Both the position numbers and the translations under genes were made by a program. A stretch of DNA of 64,000 bases from Rhodocyclales bacterium. Its GTDB lineage: Bacteria > Pseudomonadota > Gammaproteobacteria > Burkholderiales > Rhodocyclaceae. The stretch's first letter is position 1, and each line of letters starts with the position of its first letter. Below, piece after piece: positions 9,140 to 18,140 of the stretch. The notes under the pieces were generated by a model that saw only the letters and a program-made list of their open reading frames with translations, did no database searches and was not told the origin of the DNA. Where the stretch lies: contig JAPLQY010000073.1 in NCBI GenBank assembly GCA_026399475.1, positions 1 to 64,000 on the forward strand, written 5' to 3'.

Positions 9140-9901
9140 ATGGCACCACCCCCACTGGCCTCGCGCGAGGCGGTACGCGAAGAACGTTTCAGCGATGTCT
9201 GGAGCAATGACCTGAACGACGTCTTTGCCGACATCGCCCCCTATTACGACCGCGCCAACAACATCGCCGCGCTGGGGCAGTTCGGCAATTTTCTCCGGCG
9301 CTTCATGCAACTGGTGGATTTGCAGCCGAAGCAAAAGGTGCTGGACGTCTGCGCCGGCACCAACGCCATCGGCATCGCCCTGCTCAAGCGCGAGCCAACG
9401 CTGGACGTGCATGCCATGGACCGCAGCGTCGCCATGCAGACCGTCGGCCATCAGCGCGCCGCCGCGCTGGGCTTCCAGATCAAGAGCACCATCGGCGACG
9501 TGCACACGCTGCCCTTCCCCGACAACCATTTCGATGTCGTCACGCTGCAGTTCGCCTCGCGCCACCTGCGCGTGCGCGAAGTGTTCAGCGAGATCCTGCG
9601 GGTACTCAAGCCCGGCGGCCATTTCCACCACTCCGACATGCTGCGCCCGCGCAACGTGATCGTAAAGAATCTGTACTACACCTACCTGCGCGCCTGCCTC
9701 GGGCTGACCGGCCTGATCGTCGGCAGCGGCCCGGCGGCGGTCAAGGCCAAGCAGTACTTCATCGACGCGCTGGAACTGTTCTACACCGCCGAAGAACTGT
9801 CGATCATGCTGCGCGAACTGGGCTATGTCCAGGTAACCGTGGATAAGGTGTTTCACGGCATGCTCGGTTTTCATCGCGCAGTAAAGCCAGCTAAGACCTG
9901 A
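9140..9901 (+). CDS. UbiE/MenG-like class I methyltransferase linked to frdABCD
   Basis: A 253-residue SAM-dependent methyltransferase of the UbiE/Coq5 group, preceded by GGAGGAAAG. The N-terminal VFADIAPYYDRANN resembles the UbiE VFDSVAxxYDxMND, and LRVLKPGGHFHHSDM is the post-II motif. Motif I reads LDVCAGTNAIG instead of the usual LDLAGGTGD, and the UbiE AFGLRN stretch is replaced by QFASRHL. Its place 45 bases after frdD suggests action on the quinone used by fumarate reductase. That could be menaquinone C-methylation or a rhodoquinone-type modification analogous to RquA. The housekeeping UbiE is expected elsewhere. The exact reaction is not established. Confidence 0.7.
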   Translation: MAPPPLASREAVREERFSDVWSNDLNDVFADIAPYYDRANNIAALGQFGNFLRRFMQLVDLQPKQKVLDVCAGTNAIGIALLKREPTLDVHAMDRSVAMQTVGHQRAAALGFQIKSTIGDVHTLPFPDNHFDVVTLQFASRHLRVREVFSEILRVLKPGGHFHHSDMLRPRNVIVKNLYYTYLRACLGLTGLIVGSGPAAVKAKQYFIDALELFYTAEELSIMLRELGYVQVTVDKVFHGMLGFHRAVKPAKT

Positions 9902-9925
9902 CCGCGCCGGCAACGCGCAAGCGAC

Positions 9926-10597
9926 GTGAAGCGGGCGCACTCACTGGCCAGACTCAACGGCCGGATTCTCAATATCTTCAGCCAGCGCACCACCACCGCG
10001 CTGCGCGCCGCCCTGCCCCTGCGCCTGGCCCTGCCGCACCTGGAACCGGTGCTGGCGCTGAACGTCATCAAGGAAGTGCGCAAGGACACCCTGGTCATTC
10101 TTCGCGCCCGCGAACTGAGCGTGGAAAGCGCTCTCGCCTGGAGTGAGGTCCTGCCGCCACTGCTGCAGGCAACCAAGGAAATCGACCGCCTGTTCCTCGC
10201 CCGCGTCGGCAAATTCCCGGTCGAAATCGTGATCCGCTACGAGGAGATCGCCCCGATCCGCGCCCAGCGCATGAAGCTGCTCTTCAAGGCCGCGCAAAAA
10301 ATCCATACAACGCGCGATATCCAGTACCCCATGCGCGGTGCATTGCAAGCAACATTCTCGCGCGACGAATTTGCACAACTGCTTTACGAGCTGTTCCGGC
10401 TATATGCCGAAGAAACCCGATCCCTGAGCCGCTCGGTACGCCTGCCGGGACCGCTGGCGCTGCTGCGCGAACTCATCGCGCAGGAGCTACTGAACGTCAT
10501 GCTCAGCGTCGCACGGCCGCTGGCGCTGGAGATCGCCGCGGCGGCTTTTCGCGCAGCGCCTGCAAAGGCCGAGCCTGTATCGGACACGGAGACCTGA
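9926..10597 (+). CDS. Hypothetical protein downstream of frd-linked methyltransferase
   Basis: A 223-residue, arginine- and leucine-rich, probably all-helical protein that I do not recognise. It begins at a GTG 24 bases after the methyltransferase stop; no clear Shine-Dalgarno sequence is visible, so the start is uncertain. There is no signal peptide, no obvious transmembrane helix and no catalytic motif. Strong third-position GC bias and its position suggest it is a real gene co-transcribed with frdABCD and the methyltransferase, perhaps as an accessory of quinone metabolism or Frd maturation. That role is only inferred from context. Confidence 0.6.
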   Translation: MKRAHSLARLNGRILNIFSQRTTTALRAALPLRLALPHLEPVLALNVIKEVRKDTLVILRARELSVESALAWSEVLPPLLQATKEIDRLFLARVGKFPVEIVIRYEEIAPIRAQRMKLLFKAAQKIHTTRDIQYPMRGALQATFSRDEFAQLLYELFRLYAEETRSLSRSVRLPGPLALLRELIAQELLNVMLSVARPLALEIAAAAFRAAPAKAEPVSDTET

Positions 10598-10696
10598 AAC
10601 AAGCCTCGATAGACTGCGGCTGCAAAGGCCGGAAATGCTCTCGGTGGTATCGTTGAGCTTTCCATCATTCCAGTGCATCCCTACAAGGAGTGGCTC

Positions 10697-11584
10697 ATGA
10701 AACTCCCAACCAGGACCGCAACACCGCAAACTTGGCTGACCCGGATGCTGTTTCGGGCTGAGCGTCCGATGGCGTTTCTGGTCGCGCTGTCGATCCTGCC
10801 CACGGCTGCGGCCGCCGAGCCGAAAATGCCGATCTTCGACGCCCACATCCATTACAGCCACGATGCCTGGGATCGCACGCCGCCGAAAGAGGCCATCGCC
10901 ATCCTGCGCAAGGCGGGTCTCAAGCGGGCGATGATTTCCAGCTCCAGCGACGACGGCACGCAGATGCTCTACGTCGAAGCGCCGGACCTCGTGGTGCCCT
11001 CCTTGCGGCCCTATCGCAAGCGCGGCGAGATTTCGAGCTGGGTACGCGACGAGACCATCATTCCCCACCTCGAAGCGCGCCTGAAAAAGTATCGCTACGC
11101 GGCGATCGGCGAGTTCCATGTCTATGGCGCCGATGCCGACTTTCCGGTGGTGCGGCGCACGGTGCAACTGGCGAAGCAGTACAGGCTCTGGCTGCACCTG
11201 CATGGCGACAGCGACGCCATCGAGCGGGTGCTGGTGCAGGACCCCGAGGCGCGCATCCTCTGGGCGCATTCCGGTTTCGACCGGCCCGAACAGGTGCGCG
11301 CGATGCTGAAGAAACACCCCAAACTGTATGCCGATCTGGCTTACCGCAACGATCACGCCGTCGGCGGCAAGATCGATCCGGCCTGGCGCGTGGCCTTCCT
11401 GGAATTCCCCGACCGCTTCCTGGTCGGCACCGACACCTTCACGCCCGAGCGCTGGTACTACATCGCCGAGCATGCCGACTGGTCGCGTGCATGGCTGGCC
11501 GACCTGCCGCCCGAGGTCGCCGAGCGCATCGGCTGGCGCAATGGCGAAGCCCTGTTCGCTTCGATGATGGCGACCAGACCATGA
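10697..11584 (+). CDS. Secreted amidohydrolase-2 family protein
   Basis: A 295-residue TIM-barrel metal-dependent hydrolase of the amidohydrolase-2 family. The ATG at 10697 is favoured by AAGGAG six bases upstream. A hydrophobic stretch MAFLVALSILPTAAAAE (about residues 25-41) reads as a signal peptide or anchor after a long basic N-terminus. The HxH metal motif is in FDAHIHYS, with further histidines in WLHLHGD, WAHSGF and an aspartate in LVGTDTF. The substrate is unknown. It overlaps the next gene by ATGA and belongs to a three-gene periplasmic unit with a YtkA-like protein and a di-haem peroxidase. Confidence 0.8.
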   Translation: MKLPTRTATPQTWLTRMLFRAERPMAFLVALSILPTAAAAEPKMPIFDAHIHYSHDAWDRTPPKEAIAILRKAGLKRAMISSSSDDGTQMLYVEAPDLVVPSLRPYRKRGEISSWVRDETIIPHLEARLKKYRYAAIGEFHVYGADADFPVVRRTVQLAKQYRLWLHLHGDSDAIERVLVQDPEARILWAHSGFDRPEQVRAMLKKHPKLYADLAYRNDHAVGGKIDPAWRVAFLEFPDRFLVGTDTFTPERWYYIAEHADWSRAWLADLPPEVAERIGWRNGEALFASMMATRP

Positions 11585-12024
11585 AGCACCGACGCCGGAT
11601 GTGCGGCGCGCCGGCTGCTTTGGCCTTGCTTCTGATGGCAGCCGCAGCGCAGGCCGCCTGCCCGCCGGGCGAAGCCGATGGCACGGTGGTCAGCAAGGAC
11701 GAACTGGTGCTCGCCTACCGGCCGGCGCTGAACCCCGACAAGGGGCCGAAGGCGAACCGGGTACCGATGGCGAAACACTTCGCGCTGGAGGTGCAGTTGT
11801 GCGACAAGGGCGGCGTCTCCGGCGCTCAACTCACAAAGGCCGATGCCACGATGCCCGAGCACAAGCACGGCATGAACTATCGGCCGGTCGTGACGCCGCT
11901 GGGCGACGGGCGCTTCCGGGTCGAGGGCATGATGTTGCACATGGCGGGCCATTGGCAACTTGCCTTCGAGGCGCAAGCGGGCAAACAGGTGACGCGCTTC
12001 ACCCATGACGTTCAGATTGAGTAA
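11581..12024 (+). CDS. YtkA-like exported protein
   Basis: A 147-residue exported protein with a basic N-terminus and an alanine-rich signal peptide ending AAAAQAA (about residues 15-26). The core EHKHGMNYRP...GRFRVEGMMLHMAGHWQL resembles the YtkA/FixH-type beta-sandwich, in which His and Met residues may bind copper. It starts inside the amidohydrolase stop (ATGA) and its 3' end overlaps the peroxidase start by 20 bases, so the three are translationally coupled. The family call is by pattern and the function is inferred. Confidence 0.65.
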   Translation: MKHRRRMCGAPAALALLLMAAAAQAACPPGEADGTVVSKDELVLAYRPALNPDKGPKANRVPMAKHFALEVQLCDKGGVSGAQLTKADATMPEHKHGMNYRPVVTPLGDGRFRVEGMMLHMAGHWQLAFEAQAGKQVTRFTHDVQIE

Positions 12025-13219
12025 GGACGCGGTGAATCGCGTGGCCATCGCGGCCGCCTTGCTGCTGCTGTCGGCAGCAGCATTCGCCGGCGAAGGCATC
12101 GAGGGTTTCACTGCCGCGGAACTCGGCCGCATCGCCTCGCACGGGCCGTGGCCACTGCCGTGGACGCCGGATCCCGGCAACCGGGTGTCGGGCAATGCCG
12201 CCGCGATCCGGCTGGGCCACGAGCTGTTTTTCGACAAGCGCCTGTCGGCCAACGGACAGGTGGCCTGTGCAAGCTGCCACGACCCGGCAAAGGGCTTTCA
12301 GGACGGCCGCGCCACGGGCCGCGGCCTGGCGACAGGCACGCGCAATACACCCGGCCTGCTCAACGTGCGCGACCAGCGCTGGTTCGGCTGGGACGGCGGG
12401 CACGACAGCCTTTGGTCGGCGAGCCTGCGCCCCATCCTCGATCCGCGCGAGATGGGCGGCAGCGCGGTACGCGCCGCACACCTGCTGCGCAACAAGGTCG
12501 AACTGGCTTGCCACTACGCCCAAGCTTTCGGCAAGCCACCTGATGCGCGCGACCCGGAACTGCTGGTGAATGTTGCCAAGTCCATCGCGGCGTGGCAGGA
12601 GACGCTGGCCTCGCCCGCCAGTCCCTTCGACCTGTTTCGCGATGCACTGGAACGCCAGGATGCGCAGGCGACCGCGGCCTATCCGGCAACAGCGCGGCGC
12701 GGATTGCGCCTGTTTCTGGGCCGGGGGCAATGCGCCACCTGCCACGCCGGGCCGCTGTTCAGCAATGGCGAGTTCGGTGATACCGGCATACGCTTCTTCA
12801 TCCAGCCGCATGGCGTCGATCCCGGCCGCCAGGGCGGCATCAAGCGCCTGCTGGCCAGCCCGTATAACCTGCTCGGCGCGTTCAATGACGACGCCATGCG
12901 GGACAATGCCACGACGACGCGATTCCTGCGGCCGGAGCATCGCAACTTCGGCGAGTTCAAGGTGCCGAGCCTGCGCAACCTGACGCTCACCGCGCCCTAC
13001 ATGCACAACGGCAGCCTCGCCACCCTGCGCGACGTGGTACGGCACTACTCGGAACTGGATGAAGACCGACTGCACGCCGACGGCGAGCGTATCCTCAAGC
13101 CGCTGAAGCTCAGCGAGGAGGAAATCAGTGATCTGGTGGCGTTTCTGGAGTCGCTGTCGCCGCCTACCCCGTTGCCGGCGCCTGTCGCGCCGACTGCTGT
13201 CAAGGCCTGTCGCCGCTAG
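12005..13219 (+). CDS. Di-haem cytochrome c peroxidase / MauG-family protein
   Basis: Periplasmic di-haem protein of 404 residues with a signal peptide at about residues 10-30. Two haem-binding motifs are visible, CASCH (about residues 88-92) and CATCH (about 245-249), with the spacing of the CcpA/MauG family. Typical segments are LGHELFFDKRLS, FGEFKVPSLRNL and APYMHNGSLATL, the latter containing a likely distal methionine ligand. It may detoxify peroxide or oxidise a protein or metal-bound partner. It is the last gene of the amidohydrolase-YtkA unit. Confidence 0.9.
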   Translation: MTFRLSKDAVNRVAIAAALLLLSAAAFAGEGIEGFTAAELGRIASHGPWPLPWTPDPGNRVSGNAAAIRLGHELFFDKRLSANGQVACASCHDPAKGFQDGRATGRGLATGTRNTPGLLNVRDQRWFGWDGGHDSLWSASLRPILDPREMGGSAVRAAHLLRNKVELACHYAQAFGKPPDARDPELLVNVAKSIAAWQETLASPASPFDLFRDALERQDAQATAAYPATARRGLRLFLGRGQCATCHAGPLFSNGEFGDTGIRFFIQPHGVDPGRQGGIKRLLASPYNLLGAFNDDAMRDNATTTRFLRPEHRNFGEFKVPSLRNLTLTAPYMHNGSLATLRDVVRHYSELDEDRLHADGERILKPLKLSEEEISDLVAFLESLSPPTPLPAPVAPTAVKACRR

Positions 13220-13240
13220 GTCGAATCCGGCCGCCGCGTC

Positions 13241-13385
13241 AAAGCTTGTGAAGAAATCGTAGCGAGCGAGCCGCAGCGGGGTGCGGCCGGAGCGCAGCTA
13301 CCGGAACGTATGTTTTATACGTGAGGATAGCGAGCACCGCCCAATCCCCGATCCGGCTCGCGCAGTAGATTTATTCACAAGCTTT
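13241..13385. repeat. 145-bp element with 18-bp terminal inverted repeats
   Basis: The ends AAAGCTTGTGAAGAAATC (13241-13258) and GATTTATTCACAAGCTTT (13368-13385) are inverted repeats with one mismatch. The interior holds smaller stems, including ACGTAT/ATACGT around 13310, and no ORF. The inner right part, 13350-13374, recurs with one mismatch on the opposite strand at about 32617-32641, so it belongs to a dispersed family. The element fills the space between the peroxidase gene and the pstB stop codon and looks like a miniature inverted-repeat element. It could also act as a bidirectional terminator for these convergent genes. Confidence 0.7.
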
Positions 13386-14167
13386 CAGCCGAAGCGTCCG
13401 GTGATGTAGTCTTCCGTCGCCTTCTTGGTCGGCTTGATGAATATCTGGTCGGTGACGCCGAATTCGATCATCTCGCCGAGATACATGTAGGCGGTGTAAT
13501 CGGAGATGCGCGCCGCCTGCTGCATGTTGTGGGTGACGATGGCGATGGTGAACTCTTCCTTGAGTTCGCCGATCAGTTCCTCGATGCGCATGGTCGAGAT
13601 CGGATCCAGCGCCGACGTGGGTTCATCGAGCAACAGGACTTCGGGCTTCACGGCAATGCCGCGCGCGATGCACAAACGCTGCTGCTGGCCGCCCGAAAGA
13701 CTCATGCCGCTCTGGCCCAGCTTGCTCTTGACTTCTTCCCACAGCGCCGCCTTGCGCAAGGCCCACTCGACACGGTCCTGCATGTCGCCCTTCGACAGGC
13801 TTTCGTGCAGACCGACGCCAAAGGCAACGTTATCGTAGATCGACATCGGGAAGGGCGTCGGCTTCTGGAACACCATGCCGACCTTGGCACGGATCGAATT
13901 GGCCTCGATGCCCCTGGCCAGCATGTCCTTGCCATCGAGCAGCAGTTCGCCGACGGCACGCTGCTCCGGATACAACTCGTACATGCGGTTGAAGGTTCGC
14001 AGCAGGGTCGACTTGCCGCAGCCGGAAGGGCCGATGAAGGCGGTGACATTCCTCTTGTAGATATCGAGGTTGATGTTCTTCAGCGCGTGGTACTTGCCGT
14101 AATAGAAATTGAAATTCCGGCAGGATATCTGCGCCTGCAAATCGAGGGAGGGTTCATTCATCATCAT
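13385..14167 (-). CDS. pstB: Phosphate ABC transporter ATP-binding protein
   Basis: ATPase of the high-affinity phosphate importer PstSCAB on the cytoplasmic side. The 260-residue protein has Walker [10 protein letters not shown] (about residues 46-54), the signature LSGGQQQR, Walker [13 protein letters not shown] and the H-loop THNMQQA. It is the last gene of the pst operon, 22 bases after pstA. No phoU follows; the downstream space is filled by an inverted-repeat element. Confidence 0.98.
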   Translation of the reverse strand: MMMNEPSLDLQAQISCRNFNFYYGKYHALKNINLDIYKRNVTAFIGPSGCGKSTLLRTFNRMYELYPEQRAVGELLLDGKDMLARGIEANSIRAKVGMVFQKPTPFPMSIYDNVAFGVGLHESLSKGDMQDRVEWALRKAALWEEVKSKLGQSGMSLSGGQQQRLCIARGIAVKPEVLLLDEPTSALDPISTMRIEELIGELKEEFTIAIVTHNMQQAARISDYTAYMYLGEMIEFGVTDQIFIKPTKKATEDYITGRFG

Positions 14168-14189
14168 CTTGGAGACTCATCTCGGCAAA

Positions 14190-15029
14190 TCAAACTCGGT
14201 GTTTATCGCGGAACAGCACGCGGGCAAGAATATTCAGGCTCAGCACGCCGAGCGTGATCAGCAGGACGGCGGCCCAGGCCAGATCCTGCCAATCCTTGAA
14301 CGGGCTCATGGCGAACTTGAAAATCGTCACCGGCAAATTGGCGACGGGCTGGTTCATGTCCAGTGTCCAGAACTGGTTCGACAGGGCGGTGAACAGCAAG
14401 GGTGCGGTTTCACCCGAGATGCGCGCGACGGCGAGCAGTACGCCGGTGAGTACGCCGGCCACCGAGGCGCGCAAGGTCACCCGGGTGATGACTTTCCATT
14501 TCGGGGTGCCGAGGGCGAACACGGCTTCGCGCAGTGTGTTCGGCACCAGCCGCAGCATGTTCTCGGTGGCGCGAATCACCACCGGGATCACCAGCATGGC
14601 CAGCGCGACGACGCCAGAGTAGCCCGAGAAATGCCCCGCCGGAGCTACGTAGATTGCATAGACGAAGAGGCCGATCACGATTGAAGGCGCCGACAGCAGG
14701 ATGTCGTTGATGAACAGCGTGCTGCGGCCCAGCCAGGTATGCTGCCCGTACTCCGCCAGGTAGATGCCGGCAAGAATGCCGATCGGGGTTCCCACCAGGG
14801 TCGCCAAGGACACCAGCATCAGGCTGCCGACGATGGCATTCAACAATCCGCCTTCGGAACCCGGCGGCGGCGTCATTTCTGTGAACAGCCGCAGCGACAG
14901 GCTGGAAAAACCCAGCTCGAAAGTCGTCAGCAATATCCAGAACAGCCAGAACAGGCCGAACGACATCGCCAGCAATGCCAGCGTCAAGGCAATGCGATTC
15001 GTGAGCTTGCGTTGCGCGTGCAGATCCAT
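14190..15029 (-). CDS. pstA: Phosphate ABC transporter permease A
   Basis: Inner-membrane permease of PstSCAB, 279 residues with about six transmembrane helices. The permease EAA-type loop is visible as [22 protein letters not shown] (about residues 170-190). The N-terminus [13 protein letters not shown] is cytoplasmic. It follows pstC by only 7 bases. Confidence 0.96.
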   Translation of the reverse strand: MDLHAQRKLTNRIALTLALLAMSFGLFWLFWILLTTFELGFSSLSLRLFTEMTPPPGSEGGLLNAIVGSLMLVSLATLVGTPIGILAGIYLAEYGQHTWLGRSTLFINDILLSAPSIVIGLFVYAIYVAPAGHFSGYSGVVALAMLVIPVVIRATENMLRLVPNTLREAVFALGTPKWKVITRVTLRASVAGVLTGVLLAVARISGETAPLLFTALSNQFWTLDMNQPVANLPVTIFKFAMSPFKDWQDLAWAAVLLITLGVLSLNILARVLFRDKHRV

Positions 15030-15036
15030 GGCGGGC

Positions 15037-15984
15037 TCAGGTCGTTGTGCCTTCCTGGCGCGACAACTGCATCAGCAGCAGCTTGGACAGCGACAGGACG
15101 ATAAAGGTGATGAAAAACAGGATCAGGCCGAGCTCGATCAGCGATGCCGTATAGATCACCGATTCGGCCTCGGCAAACTCGTTGGCCAGTGACGAGGCAA
15201 TGCTGTTTCCCGGCAGGAACAGCGAGAAACCGCCGAACACATTCATGTTGCCGATCAGGAAGGTGACGGCCATGGTCTCGCCCAGGGCACGTCCGAGACC
15301 GAGCATGACGCCGCCGATGACCCCGATCCTGGTGTAGGGCAGCACCACGTTCCAGACCACTTCCCAGGTCGTGGCGCCGACGCCGTAGGCCGACTCCTTC
15401 AGCATGGCCGGCGTTACGTCGAAGACGTCGCGCATTACCGAGGCGATGAAGGGAATGGTCATGATCGCCAGTACGACACCCGCACTGAGAATGCCGATGC
15501 CCAGTCCGGGGCCGGAAAATAGCTCGCCAATCACGGGCAATTTGCCCAGCGTATTCGCCAGCATCGGTTGCGCATACTTGGCAAACACCGGCGCAAAAAC
15601 CAGCAGGCCCCACATGCCATAGACGATGCTTGGAATGCCCGCCAGCAACTCGATGGCAATGCCGAGCGGGCGCTTCATCCAAGGCGGGGCCAGTTCGGTC
15701 AGAAACAGCGCGATGCCGAAGCTGACCGGAACGGCGATGACCAGCGCCACCAGCGAAGTCACCAGCGTGCCGTAGATTGGAATCAGGGCGCCGAAGCGCT
15801 CGGCGGGTGGGTTCCATTCGCCGGACCAGAGGAAGCCGAAGCCGAAGCGTTCGATGGCCGGCCACGCTCCATAGACCAGCGAGGCGATGGTTCCGGCCAG
15901 CATCAGCAGCACGAAAATCGCCGCAGATCGGGTCAGGTTTAGAAAAACCCAGTCGCCCAGATTGCCTTGTCGGAATGTGCTCAT
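15037..15984 (-). CDS. pstC: Phosphate ABC transporter permease C
   Basis: Inner-membrane permease of the phosphate importer, 315 residues with about six helices. The EAA-type loop is [20 protein letters not shown] (about residues 194-213), and [15 protein letters not shown] and [15 protein letters not shown] are typical PstC segments. It follows pstS after a 78-base gap. Confidence 0.97.
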   Translation of the reverse strand: MSTFRQGNLGDWVFLNLTRSAAIFVLLMLAGTIASLVYGAWPAIERFGFGFLWSGEWNPPAERFGALIPIYGTLVTSLVALVIAVPVSFGIALFLTELAPPWMKRPLGIAIELLAGIPSIVYGMWGLLVFAPVFAKYAQPMLANTLGKLPVIGELFSGPGLGIGILSAGVVLAIMTIPFIASVMRDVFDVTPAMLKESAYGVGATTWEVVWNVVLPYTRIGVIGGVMLGLGRALGETMAVTFLIGNMNVFGGFSLFLPGNSIASSLANEFAEAESVIYTASLIELGLILFFITFIVLSLSKLLLMQLSRQEGTTT

Positions 15985-16062
15985 TGGTCTTCAATCATCC
16001 GGGAAAGGACGGGCAGCAGCCCAAGTCTGGCGGCACGGGCCGCTGCGCCTGGACTGCCATGC

Positions 16063-17106
16063 TTACTTGCCCGTCCAGACTGGCTTGCCCGAGGTGTCCT
16101 TGATATTGCCCCAGGCAGCGCGGATCAGCTTGACCACGCTCTCCGGCAAGGCCACGTAGTCGAGCTCATCAGCCATCTTGGCGCCGTTCTTGTAAGCCCA
16201 CTCGAAGAACTTGAGCGCTTCCAGCGCCTGGGTCGGCTTGTCCTGAACTTTTTGCATCAGGATGAAGGTAGCGCCCGAAATCGGCCAGGCATCCTTGCCC
16301 GGCGCGTTGGTGAGAATTTCGTAGAACGCCGACTTGGTCCAGTCGGCGCCGGCGGCGGCGGCCTGGAATGTCGTGTCGCTCGGCTGCGGGAAGTTGCCAG
16401 CGGCATTTTGCAGCAGGGCATAGGTCAGCTTGTTCTGCTTGGCGTAGGCAAACTCGATATAGCCGATCGAACCCGGCAGGCGCTGGACGAAGGCGGAGAC
16501 GCCCTCGTTGCCCTTGCCGCCCAGCCCCACCGGCCACTGCACCGCCGTACCCTCGCCGACCTTCTGCTTCCACTCCGGACTGACCTTGGACAGATAGCTG
16601 GTGAAGATGAAGGTGGTGCCGGAACCGTCGGCGCGGCGCACCACGGCAATCGGCTGATCCGGCAGCTGCGTCTTCGGATTCAGATCGGCGATCGCCTTGT
16701 CATTCCACTTGATGATCTTGCCGAGGAAAATGTCGGCCAGGACCGTACCGGTCAGGCGGATATCGCCGGTCTTGATGCCCGGCAGGTTGTAGGCCAGCAC
16801 TTCGCCGCCGATCACGGTGGGGAACTGCACCAGTCCCAGCTTTTCGAGTTCTTCGGGTTTCAGCGGCATGTCGCTGGCGCCGAAGTCCACGGTCTTGGCG
16901 GTGATCTGCTTGATGCCGCCGCCGGACCCGATGGATTGGTAGTTCATCTTGTTGCCGGTGGCCTTCTGGTAGGCCTCGGCCCACTTGCCGTAGATCGGCG
17001 CGGGAAAGGTGGCGCCGGCGCCGGTGATGTCGGCCGCGCTGGCCGTCGAAATGACCAGCAGTGAAGCGGCGGCTATCCCTGCGTTTCTGAAGGTGCGAAT
17101 CAGCAT
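16063..17106 (-). CDS. pstS: Phosphate ABC transporter substrate-binding protein
   Basis: Periplasmic phosphate-binding protein, 347 residues with a signal peptide ([10 protein letters not shown], then a hydrophobic stretch ending STASAAD near residue 25). Phosphate-contact regions are [13 protein letters not shown] at the mature N-terminus, [20 protein letters not shown] and [13 protein letters not shown]. It is the first pst gene, with a likely Pho box and -10 element about 80-110 bases upstream on the same strand. Confidence 0.98.
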   Translation of the reverse strand: MLIRTFRNAGIAAASLLVISTASAADITGAGATFPAPIYGKWAEAYQKATGNKMNYQSIGSGGGIKQITAKTVDFGASDMPLKPEELEKLGLVQFPTVIGGEVLAYNLPGIKTGDIRLTGTVLADIFLGKIIKWNDKAIADLNPKTQLPDQPIAVVRRADGSGTTFIFTSYLSKVSPEWKQKVGEGTAVQWPVGLGGKGNEGVSAFVQRLPGSIGYIEFAYAKQNKLTYALLQNAAGNFPQPSDTTFQAAAAGADWTKSAFYEILTNAPGKDAWPISGATFILMQKVQDKPTQALEALKFFEWAYKNGAKMADELDYVALPESVVKLIRAAWGNIKDTSGKPVWTGK

Positions 17107-17182
17107 GTCCTAACTCCTGTTAAATGTCCTGTGAAATGTTCGGACGGGCCGGAACACCGGCTTCGTATGTTGCAACGCGACA

Positions 17183-17216
17183 AGTCTAGGCAGCGAATGT
17201 TACAAAACAGTGAAAT
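17183..17216 (-). promoter_or_regulatory. Candidate Pho box and -10 element for pstS
   Basis: On the reverse strand ATTTCAC-N4-TTGTAAC (17216 to 17199) fits the 7-4-7 direct-repeat layout of PhoB sites; the second unit is one base from CTGTAAC. Exactly 10 bases later comes TAGACT (17188 to 17183), the spacing seen at E. coli Pho promoters, where the Pho box replaces the -35 element. The first unit is degenerate. The site lies in the divergent space shared with olsA. Confidence 0.5.
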
Positions 17217-17288
17217 CAAGTGCCGAGGGCAATATTTTTCCTCGGCCGAGGTCACGAGCATGTAACAGGCCGCCCATATTCTTGGCCG

Positions 17289-18089
17289 ATGCCATTGCTT
17301 ATCCTGATCGCCCGCCTGAGGCTGCTGCTGGTCGGATTCCATATCCTGTCCGGCGCATTCCAGGCAGCTGTGCTGTTCCGTCTGGGCGGTGCCCGGTGGC
17401 GACAGCACCTCACCCGCGCCTGGTCGCGCCAGTTGCTGGCGCTGCTCGGAATCCGCGTCGACGCGGATGGGAACGATCTGGCCCGCATCGAGCGCGGCCT
17501 GCTGGTCGGCAACCACATCTCGTTCATCGACGTCCTCGTCATCAACGCCCTGCTCCCTTCTGCCTTCGTCGCCAAGAGCGAGGTGGCGCAATGGCCCCTG
17601 ATCGGCTGGCTCAGTCGCCAAACCGGCACCGTGTTCATCGAGCGCGGCAGCCGCAAGGCCGCTCACCACACCCATCAGCACATGCGGCAGGCGTTCGATG
17701 CCGGCCGGCGCCTGGCCATCTTTCCCGAAGGCACCACTACGGCCGGCGACACACTACTGCCCTTCCACGCTGCGCTGTTCCAGAGCGCCATCGACGCCGC
17801 CGTGCCGGTCCATGCCATCGCGCTGAGCTACCACGCTGCCGGTGGTGCCCGCTCCGCGGCACCGGCTTACATCGATGACATCAGCCTGCTGGCCTGCCTG
17901 ATGAGCGTCCTGCAGGCCGGCGGCCTGGTCGCGCGGGTCACGCTGGCAGCAAGCTTCGCCCCGCCACTGCCGGATCGCCGTCACCTTGCCCACCGCGCCC
18001 ACCATGCGGTCGCGGCTGCGTTGGCACGCTTTGATTCAGCGCAACCCCCAACGCAACCTCGCCGTAACGAAGCGGCAATCAGGCGGTAA
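17289..18089 (+). CDS. olsA: Lysophospholipid/ornithine-lipid O-acyltransferase (PlsC family), likely OlsA
   Basis: Membrane-associated acyltransferase of 266 residues from the ATG at 17289. The catalytic motif is NHISFID (H-x4-D, about residues 76-82) and the acceptor motif is FPEGTT (about 143-148). An N-terminal hydrophobic segment anchors it. Family members either acylate lysophosphatidic acid or, as OlsA, add the second acyl group to lyso-ornithine lipid. The next gene is an OlsB homologue, so OlsA is the better call, although dual activity is possible. It is divergent from pstS, consistent with phosphate-starvation use. Confidence 0.78.
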   Translation: MPLLILIARLRLLLVGFHILSGAFQAAVLFRLGGARWRQHLTRAWSRQLLALLGIRVDADGNDLARIERGLLVGNHISFIDVLVINALLPSAFVAKSEVAQWPLIGWLSRQTGTVFIERGSRKAAHHTHQHMRQAFDAGRRLAIFPEGTTTAGDTLLPFHAALFQSAIDAAVPVHAIALSYHAAGGARSAAPAYIDDISLLACLMSVLQAGGLVARVTLAASFAPPLPDRRHLAHRAHHAVAAALARFDSAQPPTQPRRNEAAIRR

Positions 18090-18140
18090 CGCAGGTTTTT
18101 GAAAATGCAGGCGAACCCCGAAAGCCCAAAGGAGAACGCC

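Noticed and set aside
10487-11473. 328-codon ORF opposite the amidohydrolase
   Set aside because: Shadow frame; the + strand protein has HxH and other amidohydrolase motifs and a clear ribosome site.
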